The position numbers and the translations under genes were made by a program. From Collinsella aerofaciens (lineage in GTDB: Bacteria; Actinomycetota; Coriobacteriia; Coriobacteriales; Coriobacteriaceae), in contig JAJXHK010000005.1 of NCBI GenBank assembly GCA_021639365.1, positions 8,183 to 72,182 of the forward strand: 64,000 bases of DNA, given 5' to 3'. Below, piece after piece: positions 1 to 9,770 of the stretch; within the stretch, counting starts at the first letter, position 1; every line of letters starts with the position of its first letter. Below the pieces are notes generated by a model. The model saw only the letters and a program-made list of their open reading frames with translations, ran no database searches and was not told the origin of the DNA.

Positions 1-1668
1 AGTGAAGGTCACGCCGTTAAGACCGGTGAGCGGGAGGCCGGAGCCCTTCTGGTCGACAATGGTGAAGCTGAGCTTGCCGACCTCAGCTGTCGCGGAACCA
101 GTCTGAACAACATCTCGACCTGCTACGATGGCACTCGTAGTGTCGGGCATTACATCCGTACCGTCCTGATTGAGCGTGCGGCTAATAGTGAAGGTAACGC
201 CACTTGCTGCAGAGTTATTGTAGCCAGGCGCCGGGGTGACCTCTTCAAGGATGTAGGTGCCCTCATCGAGGCCGACAACGTTAATCTTGCCTTCGTTGTT
301 GGTGGTCAGTTTTGCGGCATTTTTATCTGTCGTCTTTGTACCGTCTGCCTTGATAAATTTGTTCGTATCATCCTTCTCCCGCAGCGTAAACTCAACGCCC
401 TGGAGTCCCTTATTATCATCAGAGCCCACCTTGGTGACATCGATACCATAGGTGTAGTCGTAGGCAGGGTGCTCGACCGTTGTGCCGACAGCATTCTCAG
501 CATGCGGATTGTTGGAATAAGTCAGCGTAACCTTATTCTCCTGGGCTTTACCAACCAAGCCGTGAAATTCTTCTTTGATCTTGCCATTGTCGAAGATCTT
601 GGTGGAGTCGAGCTTGGCCTTGTACTCGACAGTCACCCTCGAGTTGCCGTTCAGCGCAATGAAAGCGTCGTCCACGCCCGTGCATTTCTTGAGATCGGTG
701 AAGTCGACAGTTATCGTATCGTTCTCGTACTTGGCGGTGTAGCCAGTCTTGACCTCGGTATCGCCAATCTTGACCTTGACATCAGGAGCCGTGCCGTCTG
801 CCCCAAACTTGGGTGTCATGGATTTGGGCAGCTCATCCTTGAAGGTGTACTTGTAGGTGCTGTAAGTGTTGATGTTGCCCGCAACGGTGCCGGTGAGCAG
901 GTAGTCGACATAGTCGTCCATCTGAGAGTCAGCAGCCTTGTTGGGATTCTCGAATGTACCGAACGTGCCGCCCGTTGCGTCGTCCTTTACGGCCTTGGTC
1001 ACGTTGGGGACGTCCTTCTTGGGGGCCACGTTAACGTCAGAGCCACCGACGATGGTGAAAATCGGCGAGGTATACGCATCAGTATTGCCATTAGCACCGC
1101 TGGTCGTACTGGGCGTATCGGTCACGAAAAGCCAGTAGCCATTATCAAGATCCTTAAAGCTACCTTTGGTGGAATCGCTTGGCTTTGTCCACGTGAGGGT
1201 CTTGTCCCCTTCCAAGGCCTTGGCAATCAAGTCAAGAGTTGTGCCAGTATCAACCGCCGTAGTCTCTCCAAAATTAGAGCCCTGAGTCGTGCTGATGAAC
1301 TCCGCCCACGTCTGGGCGTCAGCATCTACGTCAGGTGCTCCAGTAACGCCTTTGAGCGCAGTCGTAACGAGGGTTTTCACATTACCCGGAGCCCACTGAA
1401 TATCGGAAAGAGTCTTAGCGGCCGAGCCATCCCAGCTCCCATCGCCCTTCTGATCCTGCGTGACCTTCGCGGTGAAGATCTGAATGCCCTTGAATGTCGT
1501 GCCGGTGTATGTTTCGTCGGTGATAGCCACCTTACCCTTCTCCGTGGCCACCGTCGGCGTGCCCGCCGCAAACGCCATGGTCACCGGGGCCATCACACCA
1601 CCGAAGCTCAGCGCCGCCGTGAGGCCGGCGGTTACTGCCAGGCGTGCGATGTTCTTGTTCATGCTCAT
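1..1668 (-). CDS. LPXTG-anchored backbone pilin, 3' end cut by window edge
   Basis: The reading frame stays open for 556 codons from ATG 1668 to base 1, so the gene is partial. The start follows a GAGG Shine-Dalgarno at 8-base spacing. A signal peptide (about residues 1-32, MSMNKN then a hydrophobic stretch ending near MAFA) is followed by a region typical of the fimbrial isopeptide-forming D2 domain (about 190-370) and a CnaB-like domain containing YILEEVTPAPGY, whose Glu is the usual isopeptide catalyst. LPLTG at about 545-549, the sortase signal, lies seven codons before the edge, so only the membrane anchor and tail are missing. It would be the polymer-forming shaft subunit; this role is inferred from domain order and its third place in the operon. 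Confidence 0.85.
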   Translation of the reverse strand, partial: MSMNKNIARLAVTAGLTAALSFGGVMAPVTMAFAAGTPTVATEKGKVAITDETYTGTTFKGIQIFTAKVTQDQKGDGSWDGSAAKTLSDIQWAPGNVKTLVTTALKGVTGAPDVDADAQTWAEFISTTQGSNFGETTAVDTGTTLDLIAKALEGDKTLTWTKPSDSTKGSFKDLDNGYWLFVTDTPSTTSGANGNTDAYTSPIFTIVGGSDVNVAPKKDVPNVTKAVKDDATGGTFGTFENPNKAADSQMDDYVDYLLTGTVAGNINTYSTYKYTFKDELPKSMTPKFGADGTAPDVKVKIGDTEVKTGYTAKYENDTITVDFTDLKKCTGVDDAFIALNGNSRVTVEYKAKLDSTKIFDNGKIKEEFHGLVGKAQENKVTLTYSNNPHAENAVGTTVEHPAYDYTYGIDVTKVGSDDNKGLQGVEFTLREKDDTNKFIKADGTKTTDKNAAKLTTNNEGKINVVGLDEGTYILEEVTPAPGYNNSAASGVTFTISRTLNQDGTDVMPDTTSAIVAGRDVVQTGSATAEVGKLSFTIVDQKGSGLPLTGLNGVTFT

Positions 1669-1776
1669 CTTCTTTTCCTCTGCTTTCTGCTTGAATTCCA
1701 TTTGATCTAAATCTGTCTGTCTGTGTCTTAGCATCTACTTCGCTACGTCTCGCCCCGCTCTCTGTGGGGCTGCCAG

Positions 1777-3444
1777 CTACTCTTTATGGCTGCCACCTCC
1801 CCGCTTGACCAGGAGCGCGACCACGAGGAGCGCGGCTCCGGCGACCGCTGCGGCGGCCGCGGCGTACATTGCCATATCGCCAGTCGAGGGCATAAAGCCT
1901 CCGGTGGTAATGCTAGGGGGTGTGCCGGTGGGCGTGTTGATGAGCGACGCCTCCAGGCTGCCCGTCGACCCGTCCGCGCTGTCGGCGCGCAGGGGCGACT
2001 CGGCCGTGATGGTGAGTTTGGGCTTGGCGGCGGCCACCTGGTCGACGTCCAGGCCCTCAGCCTTGACCGTCACGGAGCGCGTGCCCTCAAAGGCGGTGTA
2101 GCCCTTGGGCGCCTTGAGCTCGCGGACCTCCAGCTTGCCCGAGTCCACGCCCGAGACGGTCACGCGGCCGTCCTCGCCCGTGGTGACGGTGGCCTTGCCC
2201 TCCGCATCCCACGTGCCGTCGGCCGCCAGCGTGCGGCCGCGGTCGTCGGTGATGCTCAGGACCGCCCCGGGCAGCGGCTTGTCGCCGTCGCTGCCGCGCT
2301 TGGTGAGCGCGAGATCCCAGGTGTAGGCCGTCGCGTCATCGCTCGGCGTGTGGGTGAAGCCGGCGTCGCCGGACTGGTCGGATAAGGGAGAGCGCGGGTA
2401 GCGCAGGTAGACCTCGTTGGGGTTGCCCTTCGCGATGCCGTGGTTGCAGCCGTTGGCGAGCGGCGCGTCGTACACGGCGACCACGCGGGCGCCCGCGGCG
2501 AAGGCGTCGGCCCCGCCGAGCGCGGCGATCAGGTCGCCGGTGCGCACGGTGAAGGTTCCGTCCGCGGCCACCTTGGTGGCGCACTGGGCTGTGATGTCGG
2601 TCCAACCCTTCGCGGGCTCGGTGCCGGCGCGGCCGTCCTTGTCGGTCTTGACCGCGTCGAAGCCGCCGTCGGCGCCCGCCGCCACGTACACACGCATGCT
2701 CGCGGCGACCCTGGAGGGGTCGAGCCCCGCGCTCATGGTGTCGACGAACCGCACCGTGTAGGCGTCGTAGGCCGTAAGGCCCGCCGGGACCGTGGCCGAG
2801 AGGCGCCAGTACAGATCGTCGCCCACGGTGGCGTCGGCGGCCTTGTGCCATGCGGCGGTACTGTCCTCCAGCACATGCTTGGACACCTTGGGGGTCGCCG
2901 CCTTGGGCTTGACGGTGACGGCGCCGCCGCCGACCAGGGCCATGATCGGCGCGGTGCCGGCCTCGCCCTGGGCGATGGCGTCGTCGTCGGCGACGATGAG
3001 CCAGTAGCCGCAGGGCAGCTCGGCCGCCGTGCCCGCGTTAAGAGCCACGGACACGGCGCCAGAGCTCTGAAGGGAACGAGCGAGCTGTGCGCTCAGCGCG
3101 CTCGTAAGGCGGGAATCGGCGTTGAGCCACTCGGCAGCTTCCTGCGCGGTGGTCTGGGATTTGGGCATGCCGGCGCTGTGCAGCACAGGCAGGACAGCGT
3201 CGCGCGCGGCGTCGCTTGCCCAGGCGAGGTCGGTGGCGATCTTGGCGTCGCTGTCGCCGTCGACGACGTTGGCGCTAAAGATCTGGTAGGCGTCGTAGCT
3301 GCTCGCCACGGTGCCGCTCACCGTGATGGAACCGGTCGAGGTCGGCGCGGCCTGCGCGGATGCGGGGAACACAACCGCGCAGGTGCCGATCAGGAGGGCA
3401 AGCAGCGCAAACAAGATCGGGAAGGAGCAAACTTTCTTATTCAC
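1777..3444 (-). CDS. Sortase-anchored minor/backbone-type pilin with CnaB domain
   Basis: 555 residues. The best start is GTG at 3444, preceded by GGGAGG at 8-base spacing and giving a clean signal peptide (MNKKVCSFPILFALLALLIG). The longer frame to 3525 would only add a tail overlapping the upstream gene. A D2-type pilin region fills about 200-390 and a CnaB domain about 400-490 contains LEVRELKAPKGYT with the catalytic-type Glu. The C terminus carries MPSTG (about 518-522), a variant sorting signal, then a hydrophobic span and KRGGGSHKE. It overlaps the upstream adhesin by 8 bases, indicating translational coupling, and lies 108 bases before the next pilin. It may be the basal or ancillary subunit; which one cannot be decided from sequence alone. 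Confidence 0.85.
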   Translation of the reverse strand: MNKKVCSFPILFALLALLIGTCAVVFPASAQAAPTSTGSITVSGTVASSYDAYQIFSANVVDGDSDAKIATDLAWASDAARDAVLPVLHSAGMPKSQTTAQEAAEWLNADSRLTSALSAQLARSLQSSGAVSVALNAGTAAELPCGYWLIVADDDAIAQGEAGTAPIMALVGGGAVTVKPKAATPKVSKHVLEDSTAAWHKAADATVGDDLYWRLSATVPAGLTAYDAYTVRFVDTMSAGLDPSRVAASMRVYVAAGADGGFDAVKTDKDGRAGTEPAKGWTDITAQCATKVAADGTFTVRTGDLIAALGGADAFAAGARVVAVYDAPLANGCNHGIAKGNPNEVYLRYPRSPLSDQSGDAGFTHTPSDDATAYTWDLALTKRGSDGDKPLPGAVLSITDDRGRTLAADGTWDAEGKATVTTGEDGRVTVSGVDSGKLEVRELKAPKGYTAFEGTRSVTVKAEGLDVDQVAAAKPKLTITAESPLRADSADGSTGSLEASLINTPTGTPPSITTGGFMPSTGDMAMYAAAAAAVAGAALLVVALLVKRGGGSHKE

Positions 3445-6400
3445 GACGCTCGCCTCCCTTCGCATTCGCCTTGCGACGAATGTGCATCCAGGCCGCAGCA
3501 GCGCAAAGCACCGCCGCGCCGGCAAGGTACGTCAGAGTGACGCCCGACATACCAGAAAGGGGCAATGAAGTGGAGTAGGTGTTGGTGAAGGTGGGGCCGT
3601 GCTCATTGGGATTGTTACTGTCAAAGACAATGGGCTCCTGGTCGTCGATAGGATTACCGCCAGCGTCCTTGATCTTGGTGTAGGTTACCGTGGTGGCCTT
3701 GATTGTTCCGTCTTTTTGGTCCGTCATCGTGACATCAAATCGATAGACCGACTTGTCGTACTTGTAGTGCGAGAACAGCGAACCATCGGTTTTCTCGCGC
3801 ACAAAGTACCTGAAGGTCTTGGAAGCGCCACGACCCGGAACATCAGTATCATTCTTCTTCAAGCTGTCAAGCGTGTAAGTAATCGCGGGGAAGTCCTTGG
3901 TCTGAGGATTGCGGCCACCGGCAGTGGTCGAGACGGTCTTGACGCTGTCGCCCGTAAAGCTCTCGTTATCCGCAAACTCGAGCGTAAACTCCTTCATCTC
4001 GCCACCCTTAACGACCTTAGTTGCCTTAGGGACCCAGGAACCATTCGAATCGTACGAGGTGTATACGTTGGTGAAGGTCTTACCCTCGCCGGGGCCGACA
4101 ATCGAATAATAGCCCTCAGTAGTATCTCGTTTCACAACAACGTTCTGGGAGTAAGTTTCGCCCTTGGGATGCTCGACCGCGGTCACGTTTTCGATCTCGT
4201 AGTTATGGATTTTGAGCTCTGTGGTCTTGTTCGGATCGACCCGAGTCGGAACATGCATGAGCACAGTCGTGTTGTCTTTGACTGTCACCTTAATCTCGTA
4301 CACGGCGGGGTCATATGTGATGTCGGAAACCTTTCCGGCATTTTCGGCTAGGTAATATGTAATCGTGTCAGCCGTACCGCTCGCTGCGAACTGCTCACCA
4401 AGGTTAAACGTGATGTTGCCGTATGCATCATTATTTGCTGTTCCTACCTTAGTGCAAGCGTCGCGATTGAATGTCCCATTAGCGAAAGGATCATCCGAAC
4501 CCTTGCGGTAGACCGTAAAGGAGAACTCCCCATCTTTGAGGTCGCGGCCGTTCAGCTCCTTTGACGCCTTCAGCTTAAGGCTCGGGTAGACATACGTATC
4601 CGCAGGCACGCCTAGGTACAAGTCGCCATTCGACATGATTCCGCCGCCATGATCCCAGGAATAGTTGCCTGTGATAAAGGTTGTAGCAGCATTTTGCGCA
4701 GCGTCTGCAGCAGGATCTCCCGTTTTTACACCCGAAGACAAACCAATACTATTTTTAACCTGAACGCCGCCATTAGCCGGAATTCTAATCTCCTTTTCAA
4801 GCTCAATGCTTCCCGAATACTTGGCGTCTCCACCGCCGAGCATCTTACCAATCACAGCTGCGATCGGCTCATTGTGATCATGTGCTGCAAGGAAGAAATC
4901 GGCATGGCCGTTGTTGCGAAAAACTGGGGGATTATAGGCATAGGCGACATAGTCTTGATCCTTACCGTCGCCGCCGCCAGAAAGATGGGGGCTGGCATTA
5001 TTGCCGGTATTATCCGACGGGTTGTATTTATTGTTTGTATTGTCGTAACCAGAAGCGTCGCCAGCGTCAGTGTTGCCAAAAATCGCCGTGCCCTCGGTAC
5101 CTGTTACTAGGGTCTTGCCCGATGGGCACACGGCGACACCGCCGCCGTAGCCACCGGCGGTATTGCTGCTTATATACGAGTTGTATACAAACAACCTGCC
5201 TGCGTTAGACGCGTTCTGCGTAGAACCCTGGACAAAGATGCCGCCGCCGCCCCAGTCAAAGCGAGACATGCAATGGTTATTCGTAATGTAGACCTTGCTG
5301 CTCGTAGTTCCGTTAATCATCGCGTCAACCATCTGGCCCACGCGAATGCCGGCACCCTCAGATCGGAAGCTCACGTTAGAGGCAATAATTCCTCCCGTAA
5401 TGCTGAGCCAAGCCATGTCGCTACGAGAACCGCCTCGTCGATCCACATCGGTAACGTAAACGCCGCCACCGGCTTCCTTGGAATAGTTGCCAGTAATCTG
5501 GCCACCGGAAATGGTGACATGAGCGCCGTTATTGGCAGCAAGTCCAGCGCCGCCATGATCGCCATTACCATCTGCGTCACAGAACTTGGCATATTTATTG
5601 TTAGTAATGAAACCACCGGAAACGGTAATGCTGCCGCCCGAAACCATGATGCCGCCACCGAGACCGACGACAGAATCGCGTGTGTAGTTGCCGGTTATTA
5701 TGCCGCCGGTCATCTCAACTGTAGGTTTGCCCCTAGTAGAATCGTTATCTTGATTCACAGCGGAGGCGTTAACGTAGTCCGCCGCAAAAACGCCAGCGCC
5801 ACTCGGAGCACTGTTGCCAGAAATTACACCACCGGTCACTTTGAGAGTTGACCGCTTACCTTTAGTGTTTGACACCTCGATGCCGGCACCAGCACCCGAG
5901 TCACCCGTATCGGCGCCGCAGATGTAACCACCGTCTACGGTAACGGTCGAACCATTCTCGGCATAGACCAGATTACCGACGTGCTCGCCCTGCTTCTGCG
6001 TAAGTGTGCCACTCTCGAGGTTGAAGTGACCACCGTTGAAAAGGTTGACAAGCTTCAAACCATTAGCATTCTCGCCGCCGCAAGCCACAATGGCACCCTT
6101 GATATCAGCCGTATACGCTTTAAGAGTCTCGGTTGTACCGGTTCCGTTTGCGCGCGATTCGGTTACGTAGTAGGTAAGGCTGGTCGGAATGCTATTGGAA
6201 TCGTAAGCCAGCTGGGCCTTCTTGCCGTACTTTTCGGCAGTCAGAGTCTGACCCTGGTCACTCAGCGTTTGAGGACTTCCAATAGGTTGATCATTCGTTG
6301 GTTCTTTATCCTTGACGGTCAGCGTTGCGCCGCCGGTGATATTGAACAGGGGCAGATATTGATTCTTGTGCTTAATCTTATGGCCGTTTAGATCCAGCGT

Positions 6401-6934
6401 GATATTGCTGCCGTCCTGGTTGAGCGTGATTGTCTCGCTGGTCTCGACATCATTCATAAGCTTGAAGCTAGCAACACCGCTTGCATTCTCCAGCTTGGTT
6501 TTCAGATCGGAAACGTTATTTATCTCACCGGATGCCGTTTCAGTCTGTCCGTCTTCCGCAGCCAACATTACGGCGTTGCCATCCAACGACCCGCCGTCTT
6601 CGACCTGAAGCTCACCCTCAGGCTGATTCTCAGACTGACCCTGCTCAATACCATTTGAGGGGTCGGCCTCGCCATCCTCAATAGCGCCGCTATTCTGGTT
6701 TTCGGTATCCCCGTTGTTGGTGTTGCCTACATCAGTAGACTCACTTGAGGAACCCCCCCCCATCACAGTTTTCTCGGTAGAATCTGTCTGGGCGTCGTTG
6801 GCAATGGCCTGCGAGATCGGGGGCATGACGAGCGACAGTACCAGGCTCAAAACGGAGGCTCCGCACAAAACGCCTGCCAGTACACGGCGCGTCGCTTTAT
6901 TGCTCTGCTTAGATTTGTCCGAATTCGCTTTCAT
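3437..6934 (-). CDS. Large surface adhesin/pilus tip protein: beta-helix plus FctA-like isopeptide domains
   Basis: 1165 residues, ATG 6934 after GGGGAGGAGACATCG. Residues 1-45 form a signal peptide with a basic start. A Ser/Asn/Glu-rich linker (45-130) precedes a long series of beta-helix turns (about 270-780) built on repeats like GGVISGNSAPSGAGV and GGIITGNY, as in pectate-lyase-fold adhesins. Two domains resembling streptococcal pilin isopeptide-linkage (FctA/Spy0128) domains follow at about 790-910 and 985-1110. LPLSG at 1124-1128, a hydrophobic span and RRKANAKGGERRE complete a sortase signal. It is first in the pilus operon, downstream of a clear promoter, and is larger than its partners, which fits a tip adhesin. 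The ligand is unknown; glycan binding would be a guess. Confidence 0.85.
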   Translation of the reverse strand: MKANSDKSKQSNKATRRVLAGVLCGASVLSLVLSLVMPPISQAIANDAQTDSTEKTVMGGGSSSESTDVGNTNNGDTENQNSGAIEDGEADPSNGIEQGQSENQPEGELQVEDGGSLDGNAVMLAAEDGQTETASGEINNVSDLKTKLENASGVASFKLMNDVETSETITLNQDGSNITLDLNGHKIKHKNQYLPLFNITGGATLTVKDKEPTNDQPIGSPQTLSDQGQTLTAEKYGKKAQLAYDSNSIPTSLTYYVTESRANGTGTTETLKAYTADIKGAIVACGGENANGLKLVNLFNGGHFNLESGTLTQKQGEHVGNLVYAENGSTVTVDGGYICGADTGDSGAGAGIEVSNTKGKRSTLKVTGGVISGNSAPSGAGVFAADYVNASAVNQDNDSTRGKPTVEMTGGIITGNYTRDSVVGLGGGIMVSGGSITVSGGFITNNKYAKFCDADGNGDHGGAGLAANNGAHVTISGGQITGNYSKEAGGGVYVTDVDRRGGSRSDMAWLSITGGIIASNVSFRSEGAGIRVGQMVDAMINGTTSSKVYITNNHCMSRFDWGGGGIFVQGSTQNASNAGRLFVYNSYISSNTAGGYGGGVAVCPSGKTLVTGTEGTAIFGNTDAGDASGYDNTNNKYNPSDNTGNNASPHLSGGGDGKDQDYVAYAYNPPVFRNNGHADFFLAAHDHNEPIAAVIGKMLGGGDAKYSGSIELEKEIRIPANGGVQVKNSIGLSSGVKTGDPAADAAQNAATTFITGNYSWDHGGGIMSNGDLYLGVPADTYVYPSLKLKASKELNGRDLKDGEFSFTVYRKGSDDPFANGTFNRDACTKVGTANNDAYGNITFNLGEQFAASGTADTITYYLAENAGKVSDITYDPAVYEIKVTVKDNTTVLMHVPTRVDPNKTTELKIHNYEIENVTAVEHPKGETYSQNVVVKRDTTEGYYSIVGPGEGKTFTNVYTSYDSNGSWVPKATKVVKGGEMKEFTLEFADNESFTGDSVKTVSTTAGGRNPQTKDFPAITYTLDSLKKNDTDVPGRGASKTFRYFVREKTDGSLFSHYKYDKSVYRFDVTMTDQKDGTIKATTVTYTKIKDAGGNPIDDQEPIVFDSNNPNEHGPTFTNTYSTSLPLSGMSGVTLTYLAGAAVLCAAAAWMHIRRKANAKGGERRE

Positions 6935-7023
6935 CGATGTCTCCTCCCCAAGAGACCGCGATCTTGCTCTTTCACCATCAAACGTATCTGCGCAATCTGT
7001 AATTGCGCTCGTTTAGTAATGCA

Positions 7024-7053
7024 ATTATAACGATTGTTTAAACATCTGAGCAA
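7024..7053 (-). promoter_or_regulatory. Probable promoter of pilus operon
   Basis: On the minus strand a perfect TATAAT (7024-7029) lies 18 bases from TTGCTC (7048-7053), a partial -35 match. This predicts a start near 7017 and a leader of about 80 bases before ATG 6934. Confidence 0.55.
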
Positions 7054-7393
7054 ATAAAACCGATAGTTTTGTAGTGAGTTCTCAATTCTCTTGGCAATTG
7101 TTCGGATTTACCTTCGTTTATTCGCTATCTATTTTTTGTTTCTGCTGGTAATTTAGTTGCCTATTATTTTTTAATGGCATTAGTTTTATTTGCACAACAT
7201 TTTGCTCAAGAGCGAACATCCTGTGAACGGTCGAAAATCGACCGTGAGCGGTAGATCATTAACCGGGAGGAATAGACTACCAAATTGATGGGAATATCTT
7301 TAACCCATCGGTGGTTAGAAGCATGATGTTCAGACAACGTTATTTGAATTTTCGCGCAGATTTTCGGTATCAATTCGCCCAAATCGCCTGAGG

Positions 7394-7426
7394 CCGCCAC
7401 AAAGGCGCCTGCCCCCTTTGTGGCGG
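7394..7426. repeat. CCACCACAAAGG palindrome family, copy 1 (variant)
   Basis: Arms CCGCCACAAAGG (7394-7405) and CCTTTGTGGCGG (7415-7426) are perfectly complementary. This copy differs from the other three by a change in both arms (CCACC to CCGCC, GGTGG to GGCGG), so pairing is kept. It lies 14 bases downstream of the HAD phosphatase stop codon. Confidence 0.8.
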
Positions 7427-7439
7427 TTCTCCCCCTGCG

Positions 7440-8261
7440 CTACAGCAGATGCTCCTCGATAAAGATCGCGATGCCGTCTTTGTCGTTACTCGCGGTTACA
7501 AAGTCGGCGGCGGCCCGGGTGACGTCGCTGCCGTTTGCCATGGCCACGCCCACGCCGGCGTCGGCCACCATGCAGGTGTCGTTGTCCGCATCGCCAAACA
7601 CGCAGATGTCCTGGAGCTCCATGTCGTTGAGCTCCGCCACGCGCACAAGGCCGCGCGTCTTGGACACGCGTGGATCCATGAACTCGTAGAGCCGCTGCGT
7701 GGTTTGCAGAGCCGCCGCCTTAACAGTGTTATCGGCAAACGTCGACGCCCGCTCAATCACCCGCGGCATTACCTCGGGCGCCATGGTAAACATCACCTTG
7801 GGCTGCGGCTCGCGCAAAAACTCGGCAAAATCGACCACCTGGTAGGGCACGCCGTCGACGCGCGACAGGTGCTCGACGCACGCGTTGCTCTCGGGCACGT
7901 AGAACACGCCGTCTCGAGGGCAGACGGGCGTTGCCGGAAGGTCCGCCATGTGCTTGCAGATGCGCGCGATGGTCTCGCCCGGCAGCGGATAGCTCAGCTC
8001 GTTGATGTCGTGCGCGCGGTCGATGACCTCGGCGCCACCGCAGCCCACGAGCACGTCCACCAGGCCTTCGATGCCCCAGAGCTCGTACATGGCCTCGGTC
8101 GCGTGGGCGTCGCGCCCGGTGCACAGGCCAAAGAGCACGCCACGGTCGCGCAGGGCGCGGATTGCCGCCACGGTGCGCGGGGACACCGTGTGCTGGCTCG
8201 TGAGCAGCGTGCCGTCGATATCGCAGAACACGGCTTTGATGTGGCTGAAGGTGGTGTCCAT
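7440..8261 (-). CDS. Cof-type HAD-superfamily phosphatase
   Basis: 273 residues from ATG 8261, chosen because the family motif I (VFCDIDGTLL, nucleophile Asp) then falls at residues 10-19 and an AAAGG site precedes it; the frame extends further upstream through the 8355 palindrome, which is unlikely to be coding. Motif II-like TGR (LCTGRD), Lys-containing PKVMF and motif IV GDADNDTCM near residue 230 are visible, with a C2-type cap between. Cof proteins dephosphorylate small metabolites such as sugar phosphates or flavin and pyridoxal phosphates; the substrate here is not predictable. It is probably monocistronic, flanked by repeats on both sides. Confidence 0.85.
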   Translation of the reverse strand: MDTTFSHIKAVFCDIDGTLLTSQHTVSPRTVAAIRALRDRGVLFGLCTGRDAHATEAMYELWGIEGLVDVLVGCGGAEVIDRAHDINELSYPLPGETIARICKHMADLPATPVCPRDGVFYVPESNACVEHLSRVDGVPYQVVDFAEFLREPQPKVMFTMAPEVMPRVIERASTFADNTVKAAALQTTQRLYEFMDPRVSKTRGLVRVAELNDMELQDICVFGDADNDTCMVADAGVGVAMANGSDVTRAAADFVTASNDKDGIAIFIEEHLL

Positions 8262-8354
8262 GGGGGCCTTTCTGAGTAGCGCGTCGGTGTGGGGCGTATT
8301 CGCGAACGGCGTACATGGTATACCAAGGCGCACACGGGGCGCTTTGGTGCAAAA

Positions 8355-8387
8355 CCACCACAAAGGTGTCTGGCCCCTTTGTGGTGG
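8355..8387. repeat. CCACCACAAAGG palindrome family, copy 2
   Basis: Arms CCACCACAAAGG (8355-8366) and CCTTTGTGGTGG (8376-8387) with a 9-base loop. Same loop orientation as the other copies. Lies upstream of the HAD gene start, in the HAD/MFS intergenic space. Confidence 0.85.
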
Positions 8388-8419
8388 CCGGATCCGCAGG
8401 ATGACCTGGCCGAGGCGCA

Positions 8420-8482
8420 AACCATCACAACATTCGACGTTATTCGGCTAAATCGCGATTTTCATCGAATGTTGTGATGGTT
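8420..8482. repeat. Long-arm palindrome family B, copy 1
   Basis: Perfect 18-bp arms AACCATCACAACATTCGA (8420-8437) and its complement (8465-8482) enclose a 27-base loop. The arm also occurs at 12544, again with a 27-base loop. Ends one base before the MFS stop codon at 8484, so it could also act as a terminator. Confidence 0.85.
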
Positions 8483-8483
8483 A

Positions 8484-9770
8484 TTACTGCCTTGCAGCAC
8501 GATCAAAATGCCAGCGACCAAACAGCAGCAACGCCGCGGGAACCGCCGTTACGACCATGCCCGCCCCCACGAGCGTCCGCTGCACACCAAACGTCGCCGC
8601 CAGCCACGGGGCAATCGCCAGCGGCGCCACGCCGGCAAACATATTGCCAAAGCCCATGACCGAGTTGACGCGACCGAGTTGCTCGAGCGGGGCCGTCGTT
8701 TGCACGATCGTGTTGTGGAGCGGGTTGACGACGCCCCACGCCACGCCCAGGACAATCTGGCCGACGAGGGCTACACCCACGTACGGTGTTCCCACATAGA
8801 GCAAACTTCCCAGGCCCACGGACATAAGCGCCACGAGCAGCGTTTTAAGGTTGACCAAGTGCGGCGGCAAGCGGAGCGCGAGGACAGCACCCAGCACCGC
8901 GCCCACACCGCTGGCCGACGAGAGCCAACCCATCCATTCGACACCGACATGCAGAACATCGCGGTAGAAGAACGACTCCAGCGGGTCAAAGGCGCCATAG
9001 CCAAAGTTCGAAAGAAAGATAATGCAGAACAGTAGGGCGAGGACGCTATTGGTAAAGACTGTCTTGATGCTGGTCGCGAAGGTTGCGCGGGTGGATTTAC
9101 TGGAGTCGGGGCTTTGATTGGCAGTACTTGCCGTTGTGCTGCTATCCGCGGGAGTACTTTCGCGCGCGGCGACGCGACTTGCTTGCGGCCTAAAGCCCCA
9201 ACCGGCGACGAGCGCCAGTACGGTAAAGATCATCATGAGCACGAACACCGCGCGTGACGATGCAGCCGCCGCGACAAAGCCGCCTAGTGTGGGGCCGACG
9301 ATAATGCTCACGTTGGAGAACATGGTTATGGCGGAGTTGATGTCTTTGAGCTCGACGGGGTCGTCGGTGAGATACGCCGGATAGGACGTGGCGATGGGCT
9401 GGGCGAATCCCATCACAAAGCCCAGGAGTACCGCGCCGGCAAGGACTGTTCCGGTCGCGCTGCCAAAGGCGATAATTGCCGCGCCCGTCGCCAGCGTGCC
9501 GACGATGCTCAACAAGAAATGACGACGTGGGCCCCAGGCGTCGAGCGCCGCACCGCCCGCAAAGGACCCCAGAATCACAAAGACGTTCATAAAGAGGACA
9601 GCCAGTGACGTCGCAACAACCGAAGCGCCATCCGTATAGGTGAGCGTTCCGATGACGCCGATAAAGTAGCTGGTCTGAAAGCCGGTGTAGATGAGAAAGC
9701 GCATCGCCACCAGGCGCTTGGCCTGCGCGGACAGCGATGATTGAGGCTTTGAGAAAAGAGAGGCGAGCAT
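8484..9770 (-). CDS. MFS transporter, 12-TM drug-efflux type
   Basis: 428 residues. ATG 9770 is preceded by AAGGAG at 5-base spacing; in-frame codons further upstream lack a site. About twelve hydrophobic segments in two halves surround a polar, Ser/Thr-rich cytoplasmic loop (about residues 195-230), as in MFS proteins resembling the DHA3/enterobactin-exporter group. The loop after TM2 has GGAALDAWGPRR, matching the MFS motif A region. It probably exports a drug or small metabolite by proton antiport; substrate unknown. It is alone, with repeats on both sides. Confidence 0.85.
   Translation of the reverse strand: MLASLFSKPQSSLSAQAKRLVAMRFLIYTGFQTSYFIGVIGTLTYTDGASVVATSLAVLFMNVFVILGSFAGGAALDAWGPRRHFLLSIVGTLATGAAIIAFGSATGTVLAGAVLLGFVMGFAQPIATSYPAYLTDDPVELKDINSAITMFSNVSIIVGPTLGGFVAAAASSRAVFVLMMIFTVLALVAGWGFRPQASRVAARESTPADSSTTASTANQSPDSSKSTRATFATSIKTVFTNSVLALLFCIIFLSNFGYGAFDPLESFFYRDVLHVGVEWMGWLSSASGVGAVLGAVLALRLPPHLVNLKTLLVALMSVGLGSLLYVGTPYVGVALVGQIVLGVAWGVVNPLHNTIVQTTAPLEQLGRVNSVMGFGNMFAGVAPLAIAPWLAATFGVQRTLVGAGMVVTAVPAALLLFGRWHFDRAARQ

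Larger units (their letters stand above)
6935..7439. other. AT-rich intergenic region upstream of pilus operon
   Basis: About 500 bases without a convincing gene. It is conspicuously AT-rich (especially 7010-7200) compared with the flanking genes. It holds the pilus promoter (7024-7053), a small GGTCGAAAATCGACC dyad near 7226-7240, and the palindrome at 7394-7426 close to the end of the phosphatase gene. A 64-codon minus frame at 7206-7400 has no ribosome-binding site and no recognisable features. Confidence 0.6.

Noticed and set aside
7206..7400. 64-codon minus frame in the AT-rich region
   Set aside because: No ribosome-binding site, and it runs into the CCACCACAAAGG palindrome.
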